DNA of 64,000 nt from Kiritimatiellia bacterium (lineage in GTDB: Bacteria; Verrucomicrobiota; Kiritimatiellia; CAIVKH01): the NCBI GenBank assembly GCA_027493775.1, contig JAOSKE010000003.1, positions 519,761-583,760 of the forward strand, in the 5' to 3' direction. Shown piece by piece: positions 63,467 through 64,000 of the stretch; position 1 is the stretch's first letter; every line of letters begins with the position of its first letter. The notes beneath the pieces were generated by a model that searched no databases, was not told the origin of the DNA, and saw only the letters and a list, made by a program, of their open reading frames with translations. The translations under genes were made by a program, and so were the position numbers.

Positions 63467-64000
63467 TCAGTCGCGCGAGTTGGCGCGATACTGACGAAGA
63501 AGTTCAGGAAACGCGCACTGCGCACAGCGCGAGCGATCGTTCAGACAGTAATCCTGAAAAATCTGGATCAACCCCTGTTTGCGCATTCCGCTGCGATACC
63601 AACTCGCGGGATGGTGGGCGCCGAAAAGATTGAGCGCGGCTTGTCGGACAATCTGATTGTCCCCTTCGGGCGACAGTTCGCCGAGCAGCGCCTCATCGTA
63701 CGGCGCGACAACGCCATCGGCTGCAAGAAACGGCACGACAAAATTGGTGACCCAGAGCTGAACGCGATCCTTGCCGATCAATGCCGTCGGCGACTGTGTT
63801 TCCTTTCCGCCCCACGATAAACGGCGACTCCAATACCCATCTGTCGCTCGCTGCAACGCATTGCCCGCAGTTTTCACCACGTGCAAGGCATTGCGAGTCC
63901 CCGCGTCCAGCAGTCGCGGCAATGGCGCGCGGGCGCCGATGAACAGCGGAGCGACTGCGGCAATTCGCCGAACGGGATTATTCACCGGGCGCAACCCCGC
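63467..64000 (-). CDS. DUF2851 family protein, C-terminal part (5' end outside window)
   Basis: The frame is open to the right edge, so the start lies beyond the window; a TTG at 63994 is an internal codon. The visible ~178 residues include LRPVNNPVRRIAAVAPLF, WVTNFVVPFLAA, NQIVRQAALNLFG and the closing Cys-rich motif QGLIQIFQDYCLNDRSRCAQ, which defines the C-terminus of DUF2851 proteins. Function unknown. Followed closely by xth. Confidence 0.85.
   Translation of the reverse strand, partial: AGLRPVNNPVRRIAAVAPLFIGARAPLPRLLDAGTRNALHVVKTAGNALQRATDGYWSRRLSWGGKETQSPTALIGKDRVQLWVTNFVVPFLAADGVVAPYDEALLGELSPEGDNQIVRQAALNLFGAHHPASWYRSGMRKQGLIQIFQDYCLNDRSRCAQCAFPELLRQYRANSRD

Overview
The window is GC-rich DNA from a Gram-negative bacterium. 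Outer-membrane biogenesis genes (kdsA, kdsC, lptC, lptA, lptB), an ExbB/ExbD/TonB-like set, tatA, several lipoproteins and a DegP-type protease all point to two membranes. The combination suggests the Planctomycetes-Verrucomicrobia-Chlamydiae group, most likely a Kiritimatiellota or Verrucomicrobia relative: a GldA/F/G plus DUF4340 plus AsmA-like cluster, PPi-dependent phosphofructokinase and a probable PPi-type PEP carboxykinase, a lamin-tail/thrombospondin-3 secreted protein, HprK/HPr/EI without sugar permeases, and many short dispersed intergenic repeats. That placement is an inference from gene content; there is no rRNA in the window.

Layout. 0-4 kb: the 3' end of a probable PPi-PEPCK, an EIIA-MgtE fusion, tRNA-Leu(GAG), a small Lrp-type ligand-binding protein and rdgB. 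4-9.4 kb (minus): an allantoin/urate-degradation operon (allB, alc, uraD, a DUF6986-type aldolase-like gene, uraH) followed by an Ala-rich lipoprotein. 9.5-22.4 kb (plus): gph, tatD, a periplasmic protease, an ABC exporter cluster (ATPase, permease, GldG-like, DUF4340, AsmA-like), prmA, a membrane protein and a GT9 glycosyltransferase. 22.4-36.2 kb is the accessory zone: repeat-rich intergenic DNA, a three-gene secreted-protein cassette bracketed by two related repeat elements, an IS110 remnant, an arsenic operon, tatA, and an IS3 element lying inside a broken ISNCY-like transposase. 36.3-41.7 kb: typA, two alkylation-repair glycosylases, pfp and a CPBP-family protein. 41.8-59.4 kb (minus): hisC, hisD, zinc ribbon, TonB-like, exbD, exbB, TPR, uvrA; then metK; then a kdsA-kdsC-lptCAB-hprK-ptsH-ptsI block. 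59.5-64 kb: a small exported protein, a GH5-fold lipoprotein without recognisable catalytic residues, NDH-2, exonuclease III and a DUF2851 gene running off the edge.

How the parts fit together. The LPS genes make Kdo and build the Lpt bridge, and are transcribed with a regulatory PTS (EI, HPr, HPr kinase) that has no EIIB/EIIC here. The only PTS output domain visible is the EIIA module fused to the MgtE magnesium channel at 956-2815. The exbB/exbD/TonB-like/TPR set looks like a self-contained envelope energy-transduction module, but its ExbD has Asn where the essential membrane Asp should be.

Quality warning. At least a dozen housekeeping genes (rdgB, uraH, alc, gph, tatD, arsC, pfp, exbB, uvrA four times, metK and others) are split by single-base indels, nearly all in homopolymer runs. 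This is best read as consensus error in the sequence, not pseudogenisation. I give whole-gene coordinates and mark the likely indel position in each entry.
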